Origin: an uncultured Clostridia bacterium
GTDB lineage: Bacteria; Bacillota; Clostridia; Christensenellales; Aristaeellaceae
Reading direction: 5' to 3'
DNA length: 14,287 nt
Assembly: GCA_934643535.1 (NCBI GenBank)
Contig: CAKUCE010000047.1
Location: 1-14,287 of the forward strand
Below are positions 1 to 6,201 of the stretch, in pieces. Made by a program: the position numbers and the translations under genes. The notes under the pieces were generated by a model. It ran no database searches and was not told where the DNA came from. It saw only the letters and a program-made list of their open reading frames with translations. How positions within the stretch are numbered: position 1 is the stretch's first letter; the number at the start of each line of letters is the position of its first letter.

Positions 1-23
1 CCGGCGCATAGGGGGCATTGCAT
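1..23 (-). CDS. Possible N-terminus of a leftward Cys-X2-Cys protein (edge-truncated)
   Basis: A leftward gene is expected because a strong SOS-controlled promoter fires toward the window edge. One candidate start gives the peptide MQCPLCA. It resembles the opening M-[KRQ]-C-P-X-C of the NrdR zinc-ribbon repressor of ribonucleotide reductase genes, but only seven residues are visible and many zinc-ribbon proteins begin this way. No good Shine-Dalgarno lies upstream: only GGCGGCGG abuts the ATG. A second leftward ATG at position 43, in another frame, also stays open to the edge and has only a weak GGA upstream. The true start may lie outside the window. The family assignment is a guess. Confidence 0.22.
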
Positions 24-98
24 CCGCCGCCGGATGGGCGCATTTTAGAGAATCCGATTTGGATTTTCAACGCCCGATCCCGGCAGAACGCCTTTTTC

Positions 99-122
99 AA
101 ATACGAACACATGTTCGTATTT
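99..122 (-). promoter_or_regulatory. LexA (SOS) operator
   Basis: This is a 24-nt near-perfect palindrome with 11-nt arms around a central CA. Its core at 104-117, CGAACACATGTTCG, matches the Gram-positive (Bacillus DinR/LexA) operator consensus CGAAC-RNRY-GTTYG at every position. It lies directly downstream of the leftward -10 element, over the expected transcription start, which is a classic place for a repressor. It should therefore silence the leftward gene until DNA damage removes LexA. It is about 190 nt upstream of the rplM promoter and unlikely to control that gene. Confidence 0.87.
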
Positions 123-130
123 CTGTTCTC

Positions 131-159
131 ATCATAAGGGGAACGGGCCGGATTGTCAA
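131..159 (-). promoter_or_regulatory. Leftward sigma-A promoter (SOS-controlled)
   Basis: On the minus strand, TTGACA (159-154) and TATGAT (136-131) are separated by exactly 17 nt. The -35 is consensus and the -10 has one mismatch. The predicted start near 123-124 falls at the edge of the LexA palindrome. The downstream gene leaves the window to the left. Confidence 0.78.
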
Positions 160-313
160 GCTGAAAATTACGAGGATTGTGTCGAAAAAGCACGACGGCG
201 TCAGGCAGCAGGCAAAGCCGTTCGAAAAAACGCCGATGGGATGCCGTTTTTTTCAGGTACGCGCGCTGCGCAGGCCTGTTTCCTTCAAAATCTCTTTTTT
301 CCCGGAAAAAGCC
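160..313. other. Intergenic spacer without a recognisable gene
   Basis: This spacer lies between the two divergent promoters. A short open frame crosses it on the plus strand, but its peptide looks like no known family and it has no ribosome-binding site. A small palindrome TTTTTCC-C-GGAAAAA sits just before the rplM -35 element. Its A/T tracts could act as an upstream promoter element. Nothing else is supported. Confidence 0.4.
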
Positions 314-342
314 TTGACACGCGGCGCTGCCTTTGGTACAAT
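314..342 (+). promoter_or_regulatory. Promoter of rplM-rpsI
   Basis: TTGACA at 314-319 and TACAAT at 337-342 are separated by 17 nt. This is a near-consensus vegetative promoter, as expected for a ribosomal protein operon. The start would be near 349-350, leaving an untranslated leader of about 106 nt before the TTG start of rplM. Confidence 0.82.
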
Positions 343-354
343 GATTTTTGGCAT

Positions 355-419
355 CAATAGACTCCGTTAGCCCCGGATTCTCATTGAAACTGGCGCTGTT
401 TGCTGACCATCAAACGCGC
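355..419 (+). promoter_or_regulatory. Candidate structured leader of the L13-S9 mRNA
   Basis: The untranslated leader can fold into two stems. The first pairs CAAT (355-358), GA and TCCG with CGGA, TC and ATTG (383-386), with small internal loops. The second is a hairpin: GCGC-U-GUUUG (393-402) pairs with CAAAC-GCGC (411-419) around an 8-nt loop. Autoregulatory leaders are known upstream of rplM in some Firmicutes, so this may be an L13 control element. I cannot match it to a named RNA family by eye. Confidence 0.35.
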
Positions 420-455
420 ACCCTACTCACACACACTCCGAAGGAGGAAATTACC

Positions 456-887
456 TTGAATACCTACATGGCCAAAGCCGCGGACGTGCAGCGCAAATGG
501 TACGTCGTGGACGCGGAAGGCGTTGTGCTGGGCCGTCTGGCCAGCCAGGTCGCCGCGATCCTGCGCGGAAAGAACAAGCCTGTCTATACCCCTCATGTTG
601 ATACCGGCGACTATGTGATCATCCTCAACGCGGACAAGGTTGTGCTGACCGGCAAGAAGCTGGATCAGAAGGTGTACTATCATCACAGCGGATACACCGG
701 CGGCCTGAAGGAAACGGTTTACCGTCACCTGATGGAAGAAAAGCCCGAATTCGCCGTGAAGCGCGCGATCGTCGGCATGCTGCCCAAGGGACCTCTGGGC
801 CGCAAGATGGCGAAGAAACTCAAGGTTTATGCCGGAACCGAGCATGAGCATGCCGCTCAGCAGCCCGAGACTCTGGTGATCAAATAA
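456..887 (+). CDS. rplM: Large ribosomal subunit protein uL13
   Basis: This protein assembles early into the 50S subunit by binding 23S rRNA. The predicted 143 residues are the usual bacterial length. Family hallmarks are visible: the opening YMAK...RKWYVVDAEG, the segment LGRLASQVA, the HVDTGDYVIILNA block, KVYYHHSGYTGG and the MLPKGPLGRKM loop near the C-terminus. I chose the TTG at 456 because AAGGAGG (441-447) stands 8 nt upstream. The ATG at 468 would be 20 nt away, and homologues carry the extra residues (M-x-[TS]-Y-[MI]-A-K). The same frame is open upstream to 348, but that part is untranslated leader. It is followed 23 nt later by rpsI in the usual bacterial order. Confidence 0.97.
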   Translation: MNTYMAKAADVQRKWYVVDAEGVVLGRLASQVAAILRGKNKPVYTPHVDTGDYVIILNADKVVLTGKKLDQKVYYHHSGYTGGLKETVYRHLMEEKPEFAVKRAIVGMLPKGPLGRKMAKKLKVYAGTEHEHAAQQPETLVIK

Positions 888-910
888 GGACACGGAAGGA
901 GCGAATCAAA

Positions 911-1303
911 ATGGCGAAGGTTGAATATAGTGCCGTTGGCCGTCGTAAGAAGGCTATTGCCCGTGTCCGTCTGGTCGCTGGCGACGGTAAAATCGTGATC
1001 AACAAGCGTGATCTGGACAACTACTTTGGTTTGGAAACTCTGAAGATGACCGTGCGTCAGCCCCTGGAAGTCACCAAGGCTGGCGGCGACATGGACATTC
1101 TGGTCACTGTGACCGGCGGCGGTCTGACCGGTCAGGCCGGTGCCATCCGTCACGGCATCAGCCGCGCGCTCATCAAGAGCAATCCCGAACTCCGGGAAGC
1201 CCTGAAGAAGGCTGGTTTCCTGACCCGCGATCCTCGTATGAAGGAACGTAAGAAGTACGGTCTGAAGGCTGCCCGTCGGGCTCCTCAGTTCAGCAAGCGC
1301 TGA
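911..1303 (+). CDS. rpsI: Small ribosomal subunit protein uS9
   Basis: This component of the 30S head reaches the P-site tRNA with its C-terminal tail. The 130 residues match the family length. Recognisable segments are GRRKKAIARVRL at the N-terminus, the G-rich TVTGGGLTGQAGAIRHGISRAL block, LTRDPRMKERKKYGLKAARRAPQFSKR at the end, and the terminal Lys-Arg that reaches the tRNA. The ATG is preceded by AAGGAG at a normal distance. It is co-transcribed with rplM and followed immediately by a strong terminator, so the operon is just these two genes. Codon choice (CGT, CTG, GGT, CAG) looks like that of a highly expressed gene. Confidence 0.98.
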   Translation: MAKVEYSAVGRRKKAIARVRLVAGDGKIVINKRDLDNYFGLETLKMTVRQPLEVTKAGGDMDILVTVTGGGLTGQAGAIRHGISRALIKSNPELREALKKAGFLTRDPRMKERKKYGLKAARRAPQFSKR

Positions 1304-1326
1304 GTTTATTCAGAATATGCTGCAAG

Positions 1327-1359
1327 GCCCTGGAATCTGTCACGATTCCGGGGCTTTTT
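1327..1359 (+). terminator. Intrinsic terminator of rplM-rpsI
   Basis: GCCCTGGAATC (1327-1337) pairs with GATTCCGGGGC (1344-1354) over 11 positions with one T-G wobble, around a 6-nt loop. TTTTTCTTTT follows. It lies 23 nt past the rpsI stop. Confidence 0.92.
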
Positions 1360-1360
1360 C

Positions 1361-1687
1361 TTTTGCAGATTTTGGCCTGTTCTGTCCTCGAGCAGATCAT
1401 TTATTTGGCTGAAACTGACAGGAACAAAATGATCCTCGTATTGAGCGCTCAGAGTATTGAATGTGTTGAGCGTTTTTTCGATGCCATTTATGAGAAGAAG
1501 GCGAACGATCGCACGCTTCGAGAGGGGCGAAAGGGCCGGACGGTGCATCGGCACTTCTAAAAGCCTGCGGGAAAAGTCTCCTGTTGGGGCCGCACGCGTG
1601 ACAAAGGCCGTGAACCTTTGCAAACAGCTTATGGGACAGCCGCGTTTGTGGTTTTCCCGCAAAGGGTGTATTTCCTTCACGAAAAAA
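1361..1687. other. Gene-less interval with several inverted repeats
   Basis: No gene is supportable here. Open frames exist on both strands (about 65 codons rightward, about 124 leftward), but neither has a ribosome-binding site or familiar sequence. One begins inside the terminator tract. The interval does hold structure. GATCATTT (1395-1402) pairs with AAATGATC (1427-1434), extended by CGAG/CTCG. There is a palindrome TGAGCGCTCA (1442-1451), a hairpin CAAAGG/CCTTTG (1602-1620), and a hairpin TTTGTGG/CCGCAAA (1645-1663). Confidence 0.4.
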
Positions 1688-1732
1688 GCGAAAAGTCCAG
1701 CAAATTTATTGCTTTGTGAATGGACTTTTTGC
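1688..1732. repeat. Inverted repeat overlapping the araC-type gene promoter
   Basis: GCGAAAAGTCCA (1688-1699) is the reverse complement of TGGACTTTTTGC (1721-1732) except for one wobble position. The spacer is 21 nt. The right arm contains the putative -35 element, so a bound protein would compete with or position RNA polymerase. On the minus strand the same arms look like a weak AT-rich terminator, with TTTTTT following. No leftward gene would use it. Confidence 0.55.
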
Positions 1733-1749
1733 TTTGCTGCCGGTATACT
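1721..1749 (+). promoter_or_regulatory. Promoter of the AraC-type regulator and manA
   Basis: TGGACT (1721-1726, four of six matches to consensus) and TATACT (1744-1749, five of six) are separated by 17 nt. The start would lie near 1756, about 34 nt before the regulator's ATG. The -35 lies within the right arm of an inverted repeat, which suggests regulation, perhaps by the regulator itself. Confidence 0.58.
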
Positions 1750-1789
1750 GAAGGAAACAATTCCTCAGCGACCCCCAGGAGCATGCAGA

Positions 1790-2776
1790 ATGAAGACGGT
1801 TGAACTGGCGGATCTGCGCAGCTGCGAATATACGCTGCGGCATGTGATTGCCCACATGCATTATTGGCGCGAGGGCAGCGGCTGGCTTGTACAGGAAGGC
1901 GGACGAACCAATACCGCCGTGATGGCCCTTTTAAGCGTGGGGGCTGATTATCTGGACGCCGACACCCATGAGCTGATTGCCTCGGCCTGCCCAGGCGATC
2001 TGGTGATCACCCCTCTGCACATGCGGTATGAGTTTCGCGTGCGCAGCGCGGCGGATTCCGTGGCCAATATCTCCCACCTGCCCAACGGCAGCTTTTATTG
2101 TGATGGCGTAAAGCATGACGCTTTTTCCGAGGGACAGGTGGCCAACGCCATCTTTTTGGGCTTTGAAATGCAGGACGATCAGAACGAACCTCTTACGATC
2201 GGCCGAAGGATCGAGGTGCTGCGCTTCAAGGAGGCCAACCTGCTTTTGAAACGGATAGAGCATATTGCCCGCGCGGCTGGAAGCGGATTTTTTCCGCCCG
2301 CGCTGATTGCTGCCAGAACCTATGAACTCCTGACCGCCCTGAGCGACATTGCGCACAGTCAGACGCCGCGCTCTGCCGCCTATCGGAAGATCGAACCGGC
2401 GCTGCAGTATATTGCCGGTCGGCCCGTCGGCAGTATAAGCGTTTCGGAGCTTTCGGAGCGCTGCCGCCTGTCGCCTTCCTGTTTCCGCAAGCTGTTCAAG
2501 CAGGAAATGGGCGTTTCGCCGGTACGCTACATTCAGGAGCAGACGTTGAACCGCGCCCAGACCCTTTTATCCGGAAGCGATTTGTCCATTGCTGAGGTAG
2601 CGATGGAAAGCGGCTTTCGTGACGTCTTTTACTTCAGTCGTTTCTTTCGCAAAATGACGGGTCTTTCCCCCAGCCGGTGGCGGGAAACGGGGGAGACCGA
2701 CGGAAGCCTGTACGAATCAACGGTCGGAGCTGTTTCTGCGGACAAGCCAAGGAGGAGGAAGCAACATGATGAATGA
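1790..2776 (+). CDS. AraC-family transcriptional regulator with cupin-like sensor domain
   Basis: This is a cytoplasmic one-component regulator of 328 residues. Residues 1-150 resemble the beta-barrel sugar-sensing domain of AraC proteins, with the typical PGDLVITPLHMRYEF strand (a P-x-D-x-x-x-x-P pattern). Residues about 205-302 hold two helix-turn-helix units: ISVSELSERCRLSPSCFRKLFKQEMG, then LSIAEVAMESGFRDVFYFSRFFRKMTGLSP, the strongly conserved AraC signature. A basic tail follows. The ATG was chosen because AGGAG (1777-1781) stands 8 nt upstream. The frame extends further upstream, but the added peptide resembles nothing. The gene overlaps manA by 11 nt, so the two are translationally coupled. 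It probably responds to mannose or a mannoside and controls manA and perhaps other genes in the locus. The ligand is inferred from context. Confidence 0.92.
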   Translation: MKTVELADLRSCEYTLRHVIAHMHYWREGSGWLVQEGGRTNTAVMALLSVGADYLDADTHELIASACPGDLVITPLHMRYEFRVRSAADSVANISHLPNGSFYCDGVKHDAFSEGQVANAIFLGFEMQDDQNEPLTIGRRIEVLRFKEANLLLKRIEHIARAAGSGFFPPALIAARTYELLTALSDIAHSQTPRSAAYRKIEPALQYIAGRPVGSISVSELSERCRLSPSCFRKLFKQEMGVSPVRYIQEQTLNRAQTLLSGSDLSIAEVAMESGFRDVFYFSRFFRKMTGLSPSRWRETGETDGSLYESTVGAVSADKPRRRKQHDE

Positions 2777-3896
2777 ACGGGAAGAGAACGTGAACAGTCT
2801 GTACCATCAGCCGTGGCTTTTGGTACAGAATCAGATCCGGGCGGAGGGCGGACGGGAGATGCAGCGCTTCCGCGGCGAGCCGGAGCCCCGGGATACACAG
2901 AACGGAGCGGAGGCATGGATCGGCTCTGTGACCAGTGCCAACGGCGCTACGGCGGAGCATCCTTTTCTGGGCCAGTCCCAGGTATGCCTGCCGGACGGCA
3001 GCCTCCGATACTTATCTCAGGCAATCGCTCAGGCGCCGGAGGAAATATTGGGGCCGCGCCATGTGAGGGTCTTTGGCCGGGAATTGGGCATTCTGCTGAA
3101 AATGCTGGATGCAAAGGCCCCCTTCCTGCTGCAGTGCCATCCGTCACGACAGGTGGCGAAGACGCTGTGGAACAGCCGGTACGGCAAGGAGGAATGCTGG
3201 CATGTGCTTTCTGTACGGCAGGACATGCCTGAAAAGCCGTATATTCTGCTGGGCTTTCGGCCCGGCATTACCCGTCAGGCGTTTGAAAAGGCTTATCGGG
3301 ACGAAAATATGCCCGCGTTGGAGGCCATGTGCCACAAGATCGAGGTGAAGCCGGGCGAAACATGGTTTGTCCCTGCCGGAATGCCTCACGCGCTGGGTGC
3401 GGGCTGCTTCGTCATCGAGGTACAGGAACCCAGCGATTTGACGGCCGTGCCGGTCCCGCAGCAGACGCTGATTGATTTTCGCCGACGCGCCAATCCCAGG
3501 GGCGTATTTTCCCCCATGGAGGAGAAGCTCTACGAACGGCGCACGCTGGAGTCCTTCGACTACACGGGATATACGCTGGAGGAAATCAAGGCGCGCTGCC
3601 TGAGCCTGAATCCGGTAGTATGTCGGGGAACGTGGGGGGAGAAGCGGGAGCTGATCGGAGGCGGGCAGACGCCTTACTTCACCTGCGACCAATGGCGGGT
3701 AAAGGGGAGCGCTCCGCTGGAAAACAGCGGCATGATCCGCATCGGGCTGGTAACGGAAGGCTCGGGCGCGCTGAAGACCCCGCTCGGTACGCTGCCCCTG
3801 CAGCGGGGAACCGAATTGTTTTTCCCTTACGACGTGCCCGGTATGACGCTGGAGGGCGAGCTGACGCTGGTGCTTTGCAGCCCGGAAAAAACGTGA
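2766..3896 (+). CDS. manA: Class I mannose-6-phosphate isomerase (ManA type)
   Basis: This zinc-dependent cytoplasmic enzyme interconverts mannose 6-phosphate and fructose 6-phosphate, feeding mannose into glycolysis. The 376 residues fit the short Firmicutes class I form. Metal-site motifs are visible: Q123-C-H125-P in the strand FLLQCHPSR, the acidic pair E142-E143 in GKEECWHVL, and H208 in VPAGMPHALGAG, followed by the family block EVQEPSDLT (218-226). The stretch EAWIGS near residue 50 corresponds to the usual ESWE/S region. AAGGAGGAGG lies just upstream of the ATG, inside the regulator's last codons. ATG-ATG leaves a choice of two adjacent starts. The frame overlaps the regulator stop, so one mRNA is likely. 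The enzyme fits the two mannosidases downstream. No mannose kinase is visible in the window. Confidence 0.92.
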   Translation: MMNEREENVNSLYHQPWLLVQNQIRAEGGREMQRFRGEPEPRDTQNGAEAWIGSVTSANGATAEHPFLGQSQVCLPDGSLRYLSQAIAQAPEEILGPRHVRVFGRELGILLKMLDAKAPFLLQCHPSRQVAKTLWNSRYGKEECWHVLSVRQDMPEKPYILLGFRPGITRQAFEKAYRDENMPALEAMCHKIEVKPGETWFVPAGMPHALGAGCFVIEVQEPSDLTAVPVPQQTLIDFRRRANPRGVFSPMEEKLYERRTLESFDYTGYTLEEIKARCLSLNPVVCRGTWGEKRELIGGGQTPYFTCDQWRVKGSAPLENSGMIRIGLVTEGSGALKTPLGTLPLQRGTELFFPYDVPGMTLEGELTLVLCSPEKT

Positions 3897-3907
3897 ACAG
3901 CTTTATG

Positions 3908-3937
3908 AAAAAAGGCCCGCCTTTCGGCGGGCTTTTT
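3908..3937. terminator. Bidirectional intrinsic terminator
   Basis: GCCCGCC (3915-3921) pairs perfectly with GGCGGGC (3926-3932) around the tetraloop TTTC. A run of A precedes it (3908-3913) and a run of T follows (3933-3937), so it works on both strands. It ends manA from the left and the leftward sensor-regulator gene from the right. Confidence 0.93.
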
Positions 3938-3976
3938 CGATAGAATGAAATAGGGAAATCGGGATGGCGGAAAGCG

Positions 3977-6049
3977 CTACTCTGCGGCGCTCTCCGCACT
4001 TTCCTGCCCTTCCCGGTAGGCGTTGGGCGTCTGACCGACAGCCATGCGGAAATTTTTGATGAAATAGGACACGCTGCGGTACCCGACGGCCTGTGAAATT
4101 TCCGCGACGGTCAGCGGCGTTTCCTTCAAAAGCTGACGGGCCTTTTCGATGCGGCGTTTGTTGAAGTATTCTCTGGGGGAAAGACCGGTCATATCCCGGA
4201 TGGCTTCGCGCACGGTTTTGGCGGGAACGGCCAGCTCCAGCGCAATGGCGTTGATGTCCAGATCGCAGTCGCTCAGATGCTCGCCTACATAGTGGACGAT
4301 TTGCAGCGGAAGCGAGTTGCCGGAGGGATCGGCCTGCCCGCGCTGGCAGAGCAGGGTGAGCCACTCACGGAAATCAGCCTGAGAGGAGAACAGCGGCTTT
4401 TCGCTGATGAGCCGGGTGGCCAGCGAGAACAGCTCGTCTCCGGCGGAAATCTGCTGGTGATTCATCAGCATGAGAATCATCTCGGTGGAGATAAAACGCT
4501 GCTGGGCCTCGGGAAAATCCCGGCAGCGGCGCTGGAGCGTTTCGCAGGCTTCCATCGCTTCGCCGGCATTTCCGGCGGAAACCGCCTTGAGCAGCTTCTG
4601 GGCTACCTGCTGCACCTCGCTGGAGGGAAGGACGCAGGCCAGATCGTTCAGACTGTCGCGGATCTCTCCCTCCGCACGCAGCGTGACCTGATCGTTGCAG
4701 GCGTCGTTCAGGGCCAGAAGAAGCTCCTTTCCATCGCTGAGCAGCTTTTCATCATCGGCGTTGAGAATGACCACGCATTCGCTGGCAGCCGGATAGGGGA
4801 CGCAGAAGAAGCTGAGCCGGTCGTCGGACAGCGCCTCGACGGAGAAAAGATACTCTTCCGAAACGTCCTTGTCGGGAAAGAAAAGGATCAACGGCTGAAA
4901 AAGGCCGCCGGTGAGCCGGATGCCCAGCATTTCCGCTCTGCCGGAAGGATTGCCGGAAAGGTTTCCGTTCAGCAGGTGCGTAAAGAACTGGCGGGCCAGC
5001 AGGCTCTGCTTCTGCCGCAATTCCTGCGCCTGCTGGCGAAGCATGGATTCGGAAAGATTGGAGCGGGTCAAAAGCCGGTCTAGCTCCGCCAGCTCGTTGG
5101 ACGAATGATCGGGCGGGATCTGTGCCTGATGCCGGTCCAGCAGCATGCGGATGGGATGATAGCTCCGCACGGCCAGCAGATAGCAGAGGCTGGCCAGCAG
5201 AAAAACAGCCAGCAGGAGGATCAGGGCGTTGTATTTTTTCATGCTGCGGGTGCAGTCATGGAGAGGGCTGGTTTCCACGTCCATCAGCAGGCGGAACAAT
5301 CCGTTTGCCGACGAAACGGAGATCAGGCTGCCGCTGCGCTGGATGCCCTGCGCGTCCGGCGCAAAATGCAGCTGAAGATAGTCCGTGCTTGCGTCAAAAA
5401 GCGGCGTGGAGTCAAAATAAAGCTGGATAGATTCCTCCAGACCGGGGGCATAAATGGAAAGCTGCTTTTGCAGCGTGTGGCGGTGAATCACGAAGCCGAA
5501 CACGCTGTCCGGCGCTTCCCTGCGGTTGGAATCTATGTACATGGGCACGGCAAACAGCAATAGATTCCGGTTGATGGCATAAACGGACATCCGGTCGATG
5601 GCGGAAAGAAAATCCAAAAGCCCGGCAGAATCGTCCGCCACCAGAGAAAGCGTGGCGTAGTAGTCAAAGGAATTCATGGAGCCGGGCTTCCAGATCTTGG
5701 CCTCGTCCCGATAAAAGAGAAAATACTGTTCTGCCAGCGGCGTATAGTTCGAAAACTGCCGGAGGGCGTCGGCCAGAGCGTACTGCTCCGTCACGCCCGC
5801 GTCCCGGTTGCGGCGCTGAAAAACCGCCGAGCGGGAAACACGCCCGCCGATGTCCTGAAACACCTTCGTCTGTTCCTCCAGATAGCTGGCGGCAGTGGAA
5901 AGCTCTACGGCGACGGCTTCGTTGATGGACTGGTTCAGCCGTTCCATGGAATTGACGTAGAGCGCCAGACCAATAACGGCGCAGGCAATCAGCGCAATGC
6001 TGAGATAGTTGAGCAGATATTGCCATTTGAGCGAGACCTTCTGCCGCAT
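3977..6049 (-). CDS. Membrane-spanning AraC-type sensor-regulator
   Basis: This 690-residue protein joins an outside sensor to a DNA-binding domain in one chain. A first membrane helix (about 10-30, YLLNYLSIALIACAVIGLAL) is followed by an extracellular region of about 235 residues, presumably Cache-like. A second helix (about 273-295, ALILLLAVFLLASLCYLL) leads into a HAMP-like linker, a long cytoplasmic middle section, and tandem helix-turn-helix units in the last 100 residues. The closing signature is LTVAEISQAVGYRSVSYFIKNFRMAVGQTP. This architecture is common beside LplB/LplC-type sugar importers in Firmicutes. It has no kinase or receiver domain. I place the start at 6049, with AAAAAGGA about 10 nt upstream. 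The frame reaches 6151, but the extra peptide is not family-like. It probably activates the importer and the divergent enzymes when the sugar or the loaded binding protein is present. Ligand unknown. Confidence 0.91.
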   Translation of the reverse strand: MRQKVSLKWQYLLNYLSIALIACAVIGLALYVNSMERLNQSINEAVAVELSTAASYLEEQTKVFQDIGGRVSRSAVFQRRNRDAGVTEQYALADALRQFSNYTPLAEQYFLFYRDEAKIWKPGSMNSFDYYATLSLVADDSAGLLDFLSAIDRMSVYAINRNLLLFAVPMYIDSNRREAPDSVFGFVIHRHTLQKQLSIYAPGLEESIQLYFDSTPLFDASTDYLQLHFAPDAQGIQRSGSLISVSSANGLFRLLMDVETSPLHDCTRSMKKYNALILLLAVFLLASLCYLLAVRSYHPIRMLLDRHQAQIPPDHSSNELAELDRLLTRSNLSESMLRQQAQELRQKQSLLARQFFTHLLNGNLSGNPSGRAEMLGIRLTGGLFQPLILFFPDKDVSEEYLFSVEALSDDRLSFFCVPYPAASECVVILNADDEKLLSDGKELLLALNDACNDQVTLRAEGEIRDSLNDLACVLPSSEVQQVAQKLLKAVSAGNAGEAMEACETLQRRCRDFPEAQQRFISTEMILMLMNHQQISAGDELFSLATRLISEKPLFSSQADFREWLTLLCQRGQADPSGNSLPLQIVHYVGEHLSDCDLDINAIALELAVPAKTVREAIRDMTGLSPREYFNKRRIEKARQLLKETPLTVAEISQAVGYRSVSYFIKNFRMAVGQTPNAYREGQESAESAAE

Positions 6050-6087
6050 AAACACACATCCTTTTTGAAAACGGAAGCCCGCAGAGC

Positions 6088-6119
6088 AGGGGAGGGGCAA
6101 GGAGGAGGGCCCCTTCCCT
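6088..6119 (-). other. Hairpin in the leader of the sensor-regulator gene
   Basis: AGGGGAGGGGC (6088-6098) and GCCCCTTCCCT (6109-6119) can pair over 11 positions with one wobble, around a 10-nt loop. In the leftward transcript the loop reads CCUCCUCCUU, close to the 16S rRNA anti-Shine-Dalgarno. It lies about 40 nt before the start codon and could pair with the regulator's AAAAAGGA site. No T tract follows, so it is not a terminator. Confidence 0.4.
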
Positions 6120-6130
6120 GTGAGCTTACC

Positions 6131-6181
6131 AGAAGAAAAAGAAAACCACAAGGACCCGGAGCCTCTTTTCGAGACTCCGGG
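6131..6181 (-). terminator. Probable terminator after the solute-binding protein gene
   Basis: On the minus strand, CCCGGAG (6181-6175) pairs with CTCCGGG (6161-6155). The stem is extended inward by CTC/GAG after one mismatch. A T-rich stretch follows after a gap of about nine bases (6145-6131). The late T tract suggests partial termination, which would lower expression of the regulator relative to the binding protein. Confidence 0.6.
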
Positions 6182-6201
6182 CGGGAAAGGAAGGGGGAAG
6201 A

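Noticed and set aside
219..255. AAAAAACG ... CGTTTTTTT as a possible terminator in the spacer before rplM
   Set aside because: The inner bases do not pair, so the stem is only an A-T tract with two G-C pairs and would not be stable enough.
59..370. Plus-strand frame of 103 codons upstream of rplM
   Set aside because: It crosses the LexA operator, both divergent promoters and the rplM transcription start, which is incompatible with a real gene there.
423..1153. Minus-strand frames opposite rplM and rpsI
   Set aside because: They are antisense to two unmistakable ribosomal protein genes and have no own signals.
1306..1680. Minus-strand frame of 124 codons after rpsI
   Set aside because: It runs through the rpsI terminator, has no family resemblance and no convincing ribosome-binding site, and a plus-strand frame competes over the same bases.
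1913..2356. Minus-strand frame opposite the AraC-type regulator
   Set aside because: It is antisense to a gene with a clear AraC signature and shows no recognisable product.
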